A stretch of DNA of 64,000 bases, taken from positions 1 through 64,000 of IMG/VR virus record IMGVR_UViG_3300032050_000109, one strand, 5' to 3'. Each line of letters starts with the position of its first letter. The first letter of the stretch is position 1. The position numbers and the translations under genes were made by a program. Of this stretch, positions 45,902 to 53,751 are shown in pieces. A model generated the notes under the pieces. That model was not told the origin of the DNA. It saw only the letters and a program-made list of their open reading frames with translations, and ran no database searches. The DNA comes from a virus.

Positions 45902-46864
45902 TTAAAAACTAAACATACCTCTTATACCCTTTGATTTTTTTGAAGGTTTTTCTACCACCTTTTCAACAATCTTTTCCACTTCAACTGGTTTTTCTACAGT
46001 AATAATTTTTTCCACTTCAACCGGTTTTTCTACCGTAACAATCTTTTCATGAATATTATCTGTCTTATTCTCAGATTCTTCATTTACATATTTTTTATTT
46101 GATGATATATTATACGCAATCAATAAAATCACAGCAAGTGGATCAAATACGGTTATAAGAACAATTATAAACCATTTTACAACATTTTGAATGGTTGTAT
46201 TGAATTGTTCAGCAACAAATTTAAACGTAGTTATGTCTTTCTTTTGACTATTTTCAACTTTCAATTTAAAAATATCATCGTCTATCCGTGTACGTTTATC
46301 GTCATAACTTTTTAATTTGTTGTTTTCGTCTTCTAATTGTTTATTTAAATCTAATATTTGTTCATTTATTTGATTTTGTATATTTTGTAATTGAATAGGA
46401 TTACGAGAGATTAAAACATTTGTTAAAATCTCATTTAAACGTGATTCTTGTGAACTTCTTAAAATATATATTTTTTCTATAGATTTTTTTGTTGAATCAA
46501 TTTTAAGCACTTCTTCGTTTTTTTGTATCTGTAATGTTGAAATTTTGTTAATAGACAATTCGTTTTCCAAAGAAGATTTTTGAAATGCAGCAGTTAAAAA
46601 TCCATAAATACCGAGTGATGTAATCATCATTAAAGCAAATATAGCTGTTATCATATAAGTTTTTATAAAAAAATTTGCTTTTGACCAATATCTAAATAAC
46701 CACGATGTTGTTACTAATTTGCCTAATTCCAAAGATGATGCCATTATCATAGCAGCAATTGTAGCTCCCGAAAATAACAATCCGATGCCATACACACTAA
46801 AATACGCTGCACATCCGGCGATTAAAAGTGAAGTGCCTATTACTAAATGATTAAATTTGATCAT
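45902..46864 (-). CDS. Multi-pass membrane protein with coiled coil and VEKPVEVEK repeats
   Basis: A 320-residue protein with about four membrane segments: two in residues 6-45 (LVIGTSLLIAGCAAYFSVYG, IGLLFSGATIAAMIMASSL), one at about 70-92 (MITAIFALMMITSLGIYGFL), and one at about 232-254 (WFIIVLITVFDPLAVILLIA). Residues 95-215 form a long coiled coil between the third and fourth segments. The C-terminal tail has near-identical repeats (KIVTVEKPVEVEK, KIITVEKPVEVEK, KIVEKVVEKP) and a basic end. It could assemble at the host inner membrane during lysis control, superinfection exclusion or assembly; none can be preferred from the sequence. Confidence 0.8.
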   Translation of the reverse strand: MIKFNHLVIGTSLLIAGCAAYFSVYGIGLLFSGATIAAMIMASSLELGKLVTTSWLFRYWSKANFFIKTYMITAIFALMMITSLGIYGFLTAAFQKSSLENELSINKISTLQIQKNEEVLKIDSTKKSIEKIYILRSSQESRLNEILTNVLISRNPIQLQNIQNQINEQILDLNKQLEDENNKLKSYDDKRTRIDDDIFKLKVENSQKKDITTFKFVAEQFNTTIQNVVKWFIIVLITVFDPLAVILLIAYNISSNKKYVNEESENKTDNIHEKIVTVEKPVEVEKIITVEKPVEVEKIVEKVVEKPSKKSKGIRGMFSF

Positions 46865-46867
46865 ATC

Positions 46868-46875
46868 TATAAATA
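46868..46875 (-). promoter_or_regulatory. TATTTATA octamer, 3 nt before the membrane-protein gene
   Basis: Reads TATTTATAGATATG; it directly follows the Hsp20 terminator in the direction of transcription. Confidence 0.55.
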
Positions 46876-46888
46876 TATATAAAATAAA

Positions 46889-46916
46889 AACCCACGTTAA
46901 ATTAATAACGTGGGTT
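46889..46916 (-). terminator. Terminator after the hsp20 gene
   Basis: Stem AACCCACGTTA with its complement TAACGTGGGTT, 11 bp, small loop; on the minus strand followed by TTTTTATTTTAT. It lies 20 nt after the Hsp20 stop. Confidence 0.88.
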
Positions 46917-46935
46917 ATATAACCACGATTGAATA

Positions 46936-47421
46936 TTAATCAATCTTTACTTTCTTAGTAGTGGGAATCGTTGGTTTTAACTTATTAAGTGTAACAGTTA
47001 AAAGTCCATTTTCAAATTTAGCAATCGGTTGATCTTTATCAATTATATCACCCAATGTAAAACTGCGTTTAAAACTGCTATGTTTAAGTTCTCTACGAAT
47101 ATATCTACGATCTTGTAGATCTGCATCATTTAACTTACGAACTTTCTGACCACTAATTGTAAGCACGTTTTCTTGTACTTCAACGGTAACTTCATCTTTA
47201 CTTAAACCCGGAATTTCTGCTAGAATTTCAACTCTATCACTATAATCAACCACATCTACACGTGGATAACTTTGTTTTTCAAAAAATCCAACACCTAGTT
47301 CTTTTGTTAATTCTGGAAAGTGATTTGCGAATACTTCATCAAATACACGATCAAACGGAGTTAGAAATTCATCACGATCTACGTGACGCAATGCAAACGG
47401 ACTATATTTAATTACTGACAT
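46936..47421 (-). CDS. hsp20: Small heat shock protein (Hsp20/alpha-crystallin)
   Basis: A 161-residue Hsp20. The alpha-crystallin domain covers about residues 45-150: YPRVDVVDYSDRVEILAEIP, GLSKDEVTVEVQENVLTISG, and the conserved FKRSFTLGDIID, followed by the ANGVLTV-like FENGLLTVTLNK. The C-terminal TIPTTKKVKID contains an I-P-T variant of the I-x-I oligomerisation motif. It holds unfolding proteins and may aid assembly or protect host proteins during infection; Hsp20 genes are common in T4-like phages of aquatic bacteria. It has its own promoter (TTGACA-17-TATATA), an AAAGG ribosome site and its own terminator, so it is a single-gene early unit. Confidence 0.95.
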   Translation of the reverse strand: MSVIKYSPFALRHVDRDEFLTPFDRVFDEVFANHFPELTKELGVGFFEKQSYPRVDVVDYSDRVEILAEIPGLSKDEVTVEVQENVLTISGQKVRKLNDADLQDRRYIRRELKHSSFKRSFTLGDIIDKDQPIAKFENGLLTVTLNKLKPTIPTTKKVKID

Positions 47422-47522
47422 ATATTTACCTTTCTTTTAATAATTCTATTGAACTTATTAACCTAATAGCCTCACTCGAGCACTATAGTAGATAGTGTCT
47501 ATAAGATCACCATCTAACAATA

Positions 47523-47551
47523 TATATAACACAGTTGAAGAAAAATGTCAA
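47523..47551 (-). promoter_or_regulatory. Sigma-70-type promoter of hsp20
   Basis: TTGACA (47546-47551) and TATATA (47523-47528) with a 17-bp spacer on the minus strand. Transcription would start near 47516, leaving a leader of about 95 nt before the ATG at 47421, with GAAAGGT about 10 nt before it. Confidence 0.8.
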
Positions 47552-47555
47552 TGTT

Positions 47556-48722
47556 TTAATAGTAACCAACTGAATATCCTTGGCAACTATACGATCCCGC
47601 CGCCCATAAAAGTAGTATAATTTGTCCTCCCGTATATGATGTAGGAGGAGCACCTTCAATTGTAAAATGAGTTCTTATAGTTCCGCCGTCCGGATTGTAT
47701 GAATATCCGTTTTGCCATCCCCAACTTGAATATATGTTTGACGTAAGTAAAGTTCCATCTCCAACTTCGCCATATAATTTGAAAGTTACGCCATTAAGTA
47801 TTACATAATCATTTTCACCTACATTAAAACTACCTTCTATTTTGAACCATTTTATTTTTTTGCCAGCTTCACCGAAAGCTCCAAAAACGTTTGATGTACC
47901 CGACTTGACAGGTATATTAGCTCCGGTTTTTTGATTATAAGATGCGTTTGCAAATATATCGCCAGCAACACTAACTCCGGCTAAATAACTCGCCGTAAGT
48001 GCATAACTAGCACTTACAGCGTAACTCGATGTACCATTAAATGATACTTTTTTGCCTGTGCCCTTAAAATTAGTAATATTATCAATGCCTCTAAAAGATC
48101 CTGTGATTAACGATCCGTTTGATCCAATTACTTTTCCATAGTGACTGCCACTAAAACTGCCGCTGGCTTTTGTATTTTTGCTCAGTAAACTTCCATAATG
48201 ACTGCCACTAAAACTGCCACTTGCCTTTGTGTTTTTACTCAATAAACTTCCATAAAAACTACCACTAAAACTACCACTAGCTTTTGTGGTTTTGCTAAGT
48301 AAACTGCCATAAAAACTACCACTAAAACTACCACTTATATTACTTTTATTACCATAAAAACTACCAGTAGCTTTTGTATTTTTACTCAATATACTACCAC
48401 TAAAACTACCACTTGTTTTTCCGTTAAAACTACCAGTAGCTTTGGTATTTTTACTAATTACACTTCCCCAGTAACTTCCGCTAAAACTACCACTTGATTT
48501 ACCTTTAAAGCTACCACTAAAACTACCACTAAAACTACCTGTATATGAACCAGTTACATTTCCCAATGCGTCTACTAAATCTCCAAAAGTACTTTTTCTG
48601 GAATATAAACCAGATCCCGATTCTATCGTAAGCAAAAAATCATCAACGTCTATATTTTTATATCTAACAAGTTGACTAACTTTGATAGGAATTACATTTA
48701 AATTGTTACATGGACTTGGCAT
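47556..48722 (-). CDS. GSFSGS-repeat tail fibre-type protein
   Basis: A 388-residue fibre-like protein. The N-terminal 60 residues (KVSQLVRYKNIDVDDFLLTI, then SRKSTFGDLVDALG) match the start of the next two fibre genes and probably attach to the tail. Residues about 55-200 are low-complexity repeats of SGSFSGS and units ending SLLSKNTKA. A conserved joint (FRGIDNITNFKGTGKKVSFN, GTSSYAVSASYALTASYL) leads to a unique C-terminal domain of about 130 residues ending in GQIILLLWAAGSYSCQGYSV, likely the receptor-binding tip. Repeat number could change by recombination with the neighbour. Preceded by TATTTATT, 4 nt before the ATG. Confidence 0.85.
   Translation of the reverse strand: MPSPCNNLNVIPIKVSQLVRYKNIDVDDFLLTIESGSGLYSRKSTFGDLVDALGNVTGSYTGSFSGSFSGSFKGKSSGSFSGSYWGSVISKNTKATGSFNGKTSGSFSGSILSKNTKATGSFYGNKSNISGSFSGSFYGSLLSKTTKASGSFSGSFYGSLLSKNTKASGSFSGSHYGSLLSKNTKASGSFSGSHYGKVIGSNGSLITGSFRGIDNITNFKGTGKKVSFNGTSSYAVSASYALTASYLAGVSVAGDIFANASYNQKTGANIPVKSGTSNVFGAFGEAGKKIKWFKIEGSFNVGENDYVILNGVTFKLYGEVGDGTLLTSNIYSSWGWQNGYSYNPDGGTIRTHFTIEGAPPTSYTGGQIILLLWAAGSYSCQGYSVGYY
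48110..48560. repeat. Tandem repeats encoding SGSFSGS(F/H)YGSLLSKNTKA units
   Basis: Degenerate tandem repeats of roughly 60-63 bp on the coding strand with nearly identical cores (ccactaaaactaccact on the plus strand). At least four units are close copies. They share sequence with the repeat tracts of the neighbouring fibre gene, giving a substrate for recombination. Confidence 0.85.
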
Positions 48723-48740
48723 ATATAATAAATATTAACA

Positions 48741-49796
48741 TTAATATCCGAAGAAAACAAGATTTGCGCCTTCATTTGCTGCAAGATCTACTTCGGTTCT
48801 ATAAACAGAAACTCTAACTTGTGAAGTAGTTTTAGTTGGAACGTATACATTATAACCTGCTGTATGAAACTGGTTGGTTGCGGTAACCATTACGTAATTA
48901 GAATTAGAAAATGGAGTCGGAGACGAAAAATTAACAGTATAATCACCTGTGTCATTTTTTGTTACCGATGAAACATTATATGCGGATATAATTGCTCCTG
49001 TGTTACTAAAGTTTACCCATGCTTTTGTAATAGCAGGATTATATTGTGGATTTACATAACTACTTGTTATGGCATAATCACTTTTAACGGCATGACTACC
49101 GCTTACAGCGTAACTTGAAGTACCATTATAAGATACGTTTTTACCAGTACCTTTAAAATTAGTAATATTATCTATACCTCTAAAGCTGCCTGTTAATAAA
49201 GAATTTTTACTTGTTATTTTACCCAAATAACTTCCACTAAAACTGCCACTCAATTTATTGTTTGTTCCATAAAAACTACCTGTAGCTTTGGTATTTTTGC
49301 TAGTTACACTACCAAAATAACTACCACTAAAACTACCGCTTAGTTTGTTGTTTGTGCCATAAAAACTACCTGTAGCTTTTGTGTTTTTGCTAGTTACACT
49401 ACCAAAATAACTACCACTAAAACTACCACTTGATTTACCTTTAAAGCTACCACTAAAACTACCTGTAGCTTTTGTGTTTTTGCTAGTTACACTACCAAAA
49501 TAACTACCACTAAAACTACCACTCAGTTTGTTGTTTGTGCCATAAAAACTACCTGTAGCTTTGGTATTTTTGCTAACTATTCTACCCCAGTAACTACCAC
49601 TAAAACTACCACTAAAAATTCCTCCGTTGGTGAAATAATCTTTCAAATTAGATAAACTACTTTTTTTGGAAAAATAATTTCCACCACTATATTGTGAAAT
49701 TTGTATTACATCGTTATTTGATAATGTGGATGCATTTGCCAACTGACTTGTTCTCAGAGTTTTTACATTTAAACTGTTACACGAACTTATTGCCAT
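48741..49796 (-). CDS. GSFSGS-repeat tail fibre protein, paralogue of the adjacent gene
   Basis: A 351-residue fibre protein. The same N-terminal plan (SLNVKTLRTSQLANASTLSN, DVIQISQYSGGNYFSKKS) is followed by a repeat tract of about 150 residues with units such as SGSFSGSYFGSVTSKNTKA and SFYGTNNKL. The same joint (FRGIDNITNFKGTGKNVSYN, GTSSYAVSGSHA) leads to a different tip of about 100 residues. That tip has the classic phage fibre ending, NVSSVTKNDTGDYTVNFSSP and YVMVTATNQF, through FFGY at the end. The pair looks like a duplication in which shafts are kept and tips exchanged. Probably determines host range. Confidence 0.87.
   Translation of the reverse strand: MAISSCNSLNVKTLRTSQLANASTLSNNDVIQISQYSGGNYFSKKSSLSNLKDYFTNGGIFSGSFSGSYWGRIVSKNTKATGSFYGTNNKLSGSFSGSYFGSVTSKNTKATGSFSGSFKGKSSGSFSGSYFGSVTSKNTKATGSFYGTNNKLSGSFSGSYFGSVTSKNTKATGSFYGTNNKLSGSFSGSYLGKITSKNSLLTGSFRGIDNITNFKGTGKNVSYNGTSSYAVSGSHAVKSDYAITSSYVNPQYNPAITKAWVNFSNTGAIISAYNVSSVTKNDTGDYTVNFSSPTPFSNSNYVMVTATNQFHTAGYNVYVPTKTTSQVRVSVYRTEVDLAANEGANLVFFGY
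49190..49620. repeat. Tandem repeats of about 87-90 bp in the second fibre gene
   Basis: Three close copies of a unit encoding FYGTNNKLSGSFSGSYFGSV plus TSKNTKATGS; one copy is replaced by a shorter FKGKSSGSFSGS variant. The units are nearly identical at DNA level. Confidence 0.85.
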
Positions 49797-49829
49797 ATAA
49801 TATAAGTATATATTTTTGAAATTTTAAAG

Positions 49830-50156
49830 TTAACAATTTACACCGGAATTTGTTGGTGTGCCCGGACTACTACCAGGAACTCCTTCTCCGACTACAATCG
49901 TAAAACCAGTCGAGTCAAATGGTAAACAGCATGTAATAAGTGCCGAACTCCCTAATGGCGGCAAGCTATATCCTACGTTATTAAACTCGGCTCTTAAAGT
50001 TCCTGGACCAGAACTAGCCGAAGTATAATCATAATAAGCTTCTACAGCGCCGTTCGCAATTACAGGTCCATTTACAGTAGTATATGTTTGAAAAATTTTA
50101 TAATTTACACCAGGTATATCATCAACATTTTTCCAAAATGAAGTTGGGAAATTCAT
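49830..50156 (-). CDS. Small fibre-associated protein
   Basis: A 108-residue protein (MNFPTSFWKNVDDIPGVNYK) between two fibre genes, 3 bp after the upstream one. It is beta-rich and polar (YTTVNGPVIANGAVEAYYDY, SGPGTLRAEFNNVGYSLPPL) and contains three cysteines (two adjacent in TCCLPF). It may be a fibre cap, adhesin or chaperone. No family recognised. Confidence 0.68.
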   Translation of the reverse strand: MNFPTSFWKNVDDIPGVNYKIFQTYTTVNGPVIANGAVEAYYDYTSASSGPGTLRAEFNNVGYSLPPLGSSALITCCLPFDSTGFTIVVGEGVPGSSPGTPTNSGVNC

Positions 50157-50159
50157 AAA

Positions 50160-51581
50160 TTATTGGAAATTATTTATTGCACTACCAAATATTTTATCGT
50201 CAATATTTGTGAAAGTTATAATATCTTTACTTCCTGTTGCCATAGTGATAGACGCGCTTAGTCCATTTTTCCAATAAACCTTTGTAGTTGCGGTAGAACC
50301 TCCGTCTAAACTTCCGGACCACTTTAAGACTTTAAATTTGCCGCTATTATGTACAAACACAGTGGTTGTTTGTCCTTTCAACAAAGACATGGTACAATAA
50401 GCACTGGCACTTAGTTTTAATTTAACAGACGAGTATCTATCACCTCTTATTTTTTTATATTGACTACCACCAGTAACATTTACGGAGTCTGAGTAACCTA
50501 CAAAAGAACCGGTAATGCCGCCTTGTAATTCGCTAACAGTTATTGTTTGACTCGTCAGTCTGCCACCTACACTCACAGGTACAGAAAAATTCCACGTGCC
50601 TCCATAATAACTAAAATTATTTAAATTTTTTAATGTTCTAGCACCATCCCACACAGCCACGTAATCTACTACTCCCACGGTACTTGCTGTAATTGGATTT
50701 GTCCATGTAACTTGATAATCCGAATTTGATGTTTTGGCTAATACTTGATATGTACTTCCGCCTGCGGGCAATCCGTTACCTACTCCTGCAGCTGCATATG
50801 CCGCTGTGAGTGCTTGTGTAGCATAAGACGATGTACCGTAGAAAAATGCTGAGGAGACACCGCCATTTATAGTTGGTGTCGTATTGCCACTTTCCAATAC
50901 TTTTGTTGATGTTGAATTATAAACATCTCCTGTTAAATTACCTACAAATCCAGTATTTGCCGTTATTGTTGTTCCTGTAACAGCTGCTGCGGATGAAGCT
51001 CCTATTACTGTGCCGTCTATAACACCACCATTGACATCTATACTGCTAAAAGTACTTGTGCCTGTAGAAGTTATATTACCTGCAAATCCTGTACTTGCAG
51101 TAATTGTTGTACCAACTATAGTATTTGGAGTCGTACCGCCAATTGGAGAATCATCAATTTCAACACTAACCATCTTACCGTCTGTTATGTTTGCTTTGAT
51201 AAGCTTAGCATCTGAAGCAGTTAATTCTTGTTGTATATAAACATCCATGAATTTACTCAAGGTTGTATCATATACACTTCCCGTTAAATTTCCTGTAATT
51301 TTACCATCAACTGTTAAATTATCTCTAACTCTAACGGTATAAAAATTAGAAGATTTACCTGTTGGATTGTAAAAACTTCCGGTGAATTGGTTATTTGTGT
51401 TAGATAAATTAACTAATCCTGTATACGAACTTAAACTAGAAAATAAACTAGAGGATATATTTGTATATTGTATTCGACGAGTAACTCCATTTGATTGAAT
51501 TAATAGTTCATCGGTACCGGTAATACTCGGTGCAATAGGTAAACTTGAAATTAATCTTCCGTTATTAGATAATACTGCCAT
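50160..51581 (-). CDS. Tail fibre-type protein, repetitive
   Basis: A 473-residue protein. The N-terminus (ISSLPIAPSITGTDELLIQS, then RRIQYTNISSSLFSSL) follows the pattern of the other fibre N-termini, probably a common attachment module. The middle has repeated fibre-shaft segments, TTITASTGFAGNITSTGT and TTITANTGFVGNLTGDVY. A GTSSYATQALTAAYAAAG joint leads to a C-terminal beta-rich region of about 200 residues (SVKLKLSASAYCTMSLLKGQ, KVYWKNGLSASITMATGSKD). It is the first gene of the fibre group, with a TATTTATA octamer 7 nt before its start. Confidence 0.8.
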   Translation of the reverse strand: MAVLSNNGRLISSLPIAPSITGTDELLIQSNGVTRRIQYTNISSSLFSSLSSYTGLVNLSNTNNQFTGSFYNPTGKSSNFYTVRVRDNLTVDGKITGNLTGSVYDTTLSKFMDVYIQQELTASDAKLIKANITDGKMVSVEIDDSPIGGTTPNTIVGTTITASTGFAGNITSTGTSTFSSIDVNGGVIDGTVIGASSAAAVTGTTITANTGFVGNLTGDVYNSTSTKVLESGNTTPTINGGVSSAFFYGTSSYATQALTAAYAAAGVGNGLPAGGSTYQVLAKTSNSDYQVTWTNPITASTVGVVDYVAVWDGARTLKNLNNFSYYGGTWNFSVPVSVGGRLTSQTITVSELQGGITGSFVGYSDSVNVTGGSQYKKIRGDRYSSVKLKLSASAYCTMSLLKGQTTTVFVHNSGKFKVLKWSGSLDGGSTATTKVYWKNGLSASITMATGSKDIITFTNIDDKIFGSAINNFQ

Positions 51582-51588
51582 AATAATA

Positions 51589-51596
51589 TATAAATA
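51589..51596 (-). promoter_or_regulatory. TATTTATA octamer before the fibre group
   Basis: Ends 7 nt before the ATG at 51581; a second TATTAT precedes the ATG. Confidence 0.5.
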
Positions 51597-51599
51597 TAA

Positions 51600-52316
51600 T
51601 TATGACAAAGTTTTAAGTTTTTTTAATATAAATTTAACTAATCCACTTCTTACGATGTCTTCTTCATCAAATCTAAAAACAAAAACGCCGTTATTTTTAC
51701 TTTCAACGTCGTCAAATAAATTAATGATTGGTACAAATCCGCTTTTACCATTAATATCACTTTGATCTGGGTCGCCACATATAAACAATTTACTAAATTC
51801 GCCAACTCTAGTTAATAATGTAACGAGTTCTTTTTTAGTCATGTTTTGTGCTTCATCCGCAACAATACATTTAGCGTTCCAACTCAAACCACGTAGAAAG
51901 TTTATAGGAAACCCATGAATACGTTCTTCTTTTTTAAGTTTATCAATATCATGTTTTGATAACAACTCCTCTAATTTATCAATTAATGGTTGAATGTATG
52001 GACTCATTTTTTCATCCATTTCTCCGGGTAAAAATCCTAATTTACTATCACTGCTTTCAACGATACTACGTACATAAACAATCTCACTTACTCGTTTTTG
52101 ATTTATTAAATACAGTCCTGCCAATATACTTGTAAATGTTTTGGATGTACCTGCCGGACCAGATATGAATACACATTTTGTATTTTTATCTTGTAATATT
52201 TGTAATAAATTTTTTTGCTTTTCTGTTAATTCTCTATCATCTATTATAATAGCATCTTTAATTTTTGGGTTTTGATGAATTTTTGGACTTGTATCGTTTA
52301 AGTTTTTTTTGCTCAT
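51600..52316 (-). CDS. phoH: PhoH-like P-loop ATPase
   Basis: A 238-residue PhoH-family NTPase: Q-motif-like LTEKQKNLLQILQDKN, Walker A FISGPAGTSKTF, the PhoH-typical RSIVESSDSKLGFLPGEMDE, Walker B KCIVADEAQNMTKKEL, and sensor FICGDPDQSD. The PhoH core is complete. PhoH is thought to act on RNA or in phosphate stress and is widespread in phages of aquatic bacteria; its role in infection is not settled. It overlaps the upstream hypothetical gene by 59 bp, an unusually long overlap. Confidence 0.93.
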   Translation of the reverse strand: MSKKNLNDTSPKIHQNPKIKDAIIIDDRELTEKQKNLLQILQDKNTKCVFISGPAGTSKTFTSILAGLYLINQKRVSEIVYVRSIVESSDSKLGFLPGEMDEKMSPYIQPLIDKLEELLSKHDIDKLKKEERIHGFPINFLRGLSWNAKCIVADEAQNMTKKELVTLLTRVGEFSKLFICGDPDQSDINGKSGFVPIINLFDDVESKNNGVFVFRFDEEDIVRSGLVKFILKKLKTLS

Positions 52317-52611
52317 GTTCTTCGATTTGTTTTTTTAATCTCACTAACCGATCACAAAACTCATATTTTTCAGTTTTTATATAAAAATTAAAAATATTAT
52401 TGATATTTTCTTTAAATGACGATTTTTCTAACATCACAATAAAATCTGTATCTTTAAATTTGAAGACTTCAATAGACGAATAATTATTATCAAGCGCGTA
52501 CTGTACGGATGAAACAATTTGTTCTGTTAATTTAACTTTGTTATTCTTTATAAAGAGTTCCATCTCATCATAAACAGATGGCAAAGTCAGTGATTTAAAT
52601 GATTCTGTCAT
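52258..52611 (-). CDS. Hypothetical protein upstream of phoH
   Basis: A 117-residue helical protein, MTESFKSLTLPSVYDEMELF, ending in a basic tail (EEHEQKKLKRYKSKNSSKPK). The central part (SSIEVFKFKDTDFIVMLEKS) may be a small alpha/beta unit. It overlaps phoH by 59 bp, so it is almost certainly co-expressed. No family recognised. The start lies 6 nt after TATTTATT. Confidence 0.7.
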   Translation of the reverse strand: MTESFKSLTLPSVYDEMELFIKNNKVKLTEQIVSSVQYALDNNYSSIEVFKFKDTDFIVMLEKSSFKENINNIFNFYIKTEKYEFCDRLVRLKKQIEEHEQKKLKRYKSKNSSKPKN

Positions 52612-52638
52612 TCAATTAATAAATATCAAAAAAATAAA

Positions 52639-52664
52639 AAAGACGTTATGATAATAACGTCTTT
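52639..52664 (-). terminator. Terminator after the 52687-52899 gene
   Basis: 11-bp stem AAAGACGTTAT/ATAACGTCTTT, 4-nt loop, followed on the minus strand by TTTTATTTTTTTGAT. It ends the small early operon that starts at 53151. Confidence 0.88.
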
Positions 52665-52686
52665 ACTAAAAATGTAAGTATTTAAC

Positions 52687-52899
52687 TTAACGTTTTGATT
52701 TTTTCTTTTCCGATTTGATCGGTTGTTTAGGTTCTTGTGCAGAATCGTTACTTTCTAACTGCGTTATTCTAATTTTTGCAGTTGAAAGCCAAGCACGTTT
52801 AGTAAACGGAGACGCAAATTCAAATGTTTTACTTAACTTTAGTAATTCATCAATTTCTTGTCTTGAATTTGAATGTTTAATTTGTTCTCTAACCCCCAT
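52687..52899 (-). CDS. Small hypothetical protein, early operon
   Basis: A 70-residue protein (MGVREQIKHSNSRQEIDELL) with two charged helices and a lysine-rich tail. Its ribosome site GAAAGG overlaps the end of the preceding 59-residue gene (stop at 52902-52904), so translation is probably coupled. Terminator follows. Function unknown; expression from the TTGACA/TATAAT promoter suggests an early role. Confidence 0.7.
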   Translation of the reverse strand: MGVREQIKHSNSRQEIDELLKLSKTFEFASPFTKRAWLSTAKIRITQLESNDSAQEPKQPIKSEKKKSKR

Positions 52900-52901
52900 A
52901 A

Positions 52902-53081
52902 TTATTTACCTTTCACTTCAACTATTTCAAGTTTACTACCATCTGGCCATCTTTTGATAATGCTAGACCAATGATCGTATTCTACTTTAGCTTCATCCTT
53001 AGTCAAATAGTCTAATTCAGACACTCTTAGACCGTTTCTAATAACAGCAAACTTTGTTATTTGTTCTTTTTTTGTTAACAT
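52902..53081 (-). CDS. Small hypothetical protein of 59 residues, early operon
   Basis: Read directly from the sequence: ATG at 53081, stop at 52902-52904. The product starts MLTKKEQITKFAVIRNGLRV and contains HWSSIIKRWPDGSKLEIVEV. It looks like a small folded domain (helix-turn then beta). It is the first gene after the promoter at 53159-53186 and is followed after 2 bp by the next small gene. Function unknown. Confidence 0.72.
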   Translation of the reverse strand: MLTKKEQITKFAVIRNGLRVSELDYLTKDEAKVEYDHWSSIIKRWPDGSKLEIVEVKGK

Positions 53082-53127
53082 ATATTACAAATATATTTTC
53101 GTTTATTACTCGGTATTTTTTTACAAA

Positions 53128-53148
53128 TTCAAGATTACCGGTCTTGAA
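53128..53148 (-). promoter_or_regulatory. 7-bp hairpin at the 5' end of the early transcript
   Basis: Perfect inverted repeat TTCAAGA-N7-TCTTGAA. It starts about 4 nt after the predicted transcription start and would cap the RNA 5' end, or could be an operator overlapping the start site. Confidence 0.55.
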
Positions 53149-53158
53149 CTATAACTAA

Positions 53159-53186
53159 ATTATACATAGAATAACTCATATGTCAA
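53159..53186 (-). promoter_or_regulatory. Consensus sigma-70-type promoter
   Basis: TTGACA (53181-53186), 16-bp spacer, TATAAT (53159-53164), both perfect. It drives the two small genes at 53081-52687. Confidence 0.85.
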
Positions 53187-53244
53187 TCTTAATTTTAATT
53201 TATAATAACTAACTTTTATTGTATACAACTATGTATATCTACAT

Positions 53245-53523
53245 ATGAGCGATATCGTAAAATTTACAGAAGAAGAAATACAATCAATAGCTAAATTACA
53301 GTCTGATTATCAACAGTCAATTTATACACTCGGTCAATTAGATTTAGAAAAAACTGATTTACAACTTCAATTGGACGAAATTACTAAAAAACGTACTGAG
53401 ATATATGACAACTGGAAAAAACTTCAACAACAAGAAGTCAATATTTTAAATTCGTTGAGTCAAAAATATGGAGATGGAAGTTTAAACTTAAAAGACGGTA
53501 CGTTTAGACGAATATCAAAATAA
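53245..53523 (+). CDS. Small coiled-coil protein on the plus strand
   Basis: A 92-residue protein (MSDIVKFTEEEIQSIAKLQS) with a long helical coiled coil (DLEKTDLQLQLDEITKKRTE) and a short C-terminal beta-like end (GDGSLNLKDGTFRRI). It runs opposite to almost all other genes and is divergent from the early minus-strand operon. It ends in a shared terminator. I have no family name for it, though the last 25 residues resemble endings seen in phage proteins of this type. Confidence 0.72.
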   Translation: MSDIVKFTEEEIQSIAKLQSDYQQSIYTLGQLDLEKTDLQLQLDEITKKRTEIYDNWKKLQQQEVNILNSLSQKYGDGSLNLKDGTFRRISK

Positions 53524-53529
53524 TAAAAA

Positions 53530-53558
53530 ATAAAACCCGGTGTAAAACCGGGTTTTAT
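53530..53558. terminator. Bidirectional terminator between convergent genes
   Basis: 12-bp stem ATAAAACCCGGT/ACCGGGTTTTAT with a 5-nt loop and A/T-runs on both sides, so it can stop both the plus-strand gene at 53245-53523 and the minus-strand genes from 54161. Confidence 0.88.
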
Positions 53559-53559
53559 A

Positions 53560-53751
53560 TTAGTTAATTTTCGTTGGATCTCCAATTGAAGCTTCTTCTA
53601 CAATAGCTTTAATTTCAGATTCAATTTCTTTCATACGTTCTTTATAGCCAGCGGCTACATCTTTAAAATCCTTTTTAACATGTAAAAGATCTTCTGTTAA
53701 TTGATATACTTTTTTCTCAGCTTCTGATTTTGTTAATTTAATATTACTCAT
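53560..53751 (-). CDS. Small helical protein
   Basis: A 63-residue, highly charged helical protein, MSNIKLTKSEAEKKVYQLTE, probably a coiled coil. Its ATG overlaps the stop of the ART-like gene by 4 bp, so both are translated together. Unknown function; as partner of an ART-like effector it could be an accessory protein. Confidence 0.7.
   Translation of the reverse strand: MSNIKLTKSEAEKKVYQLTEDLLHVKKDFKDVAAGYKERMKEIESEIKAIVEEASIGDPTKIN

Noticed and set aside
47556-49796. CRISPR array
   Set aside because: The regular repeats are in frame, encode GSFSGS fibre shafts, and have no unique spacers.
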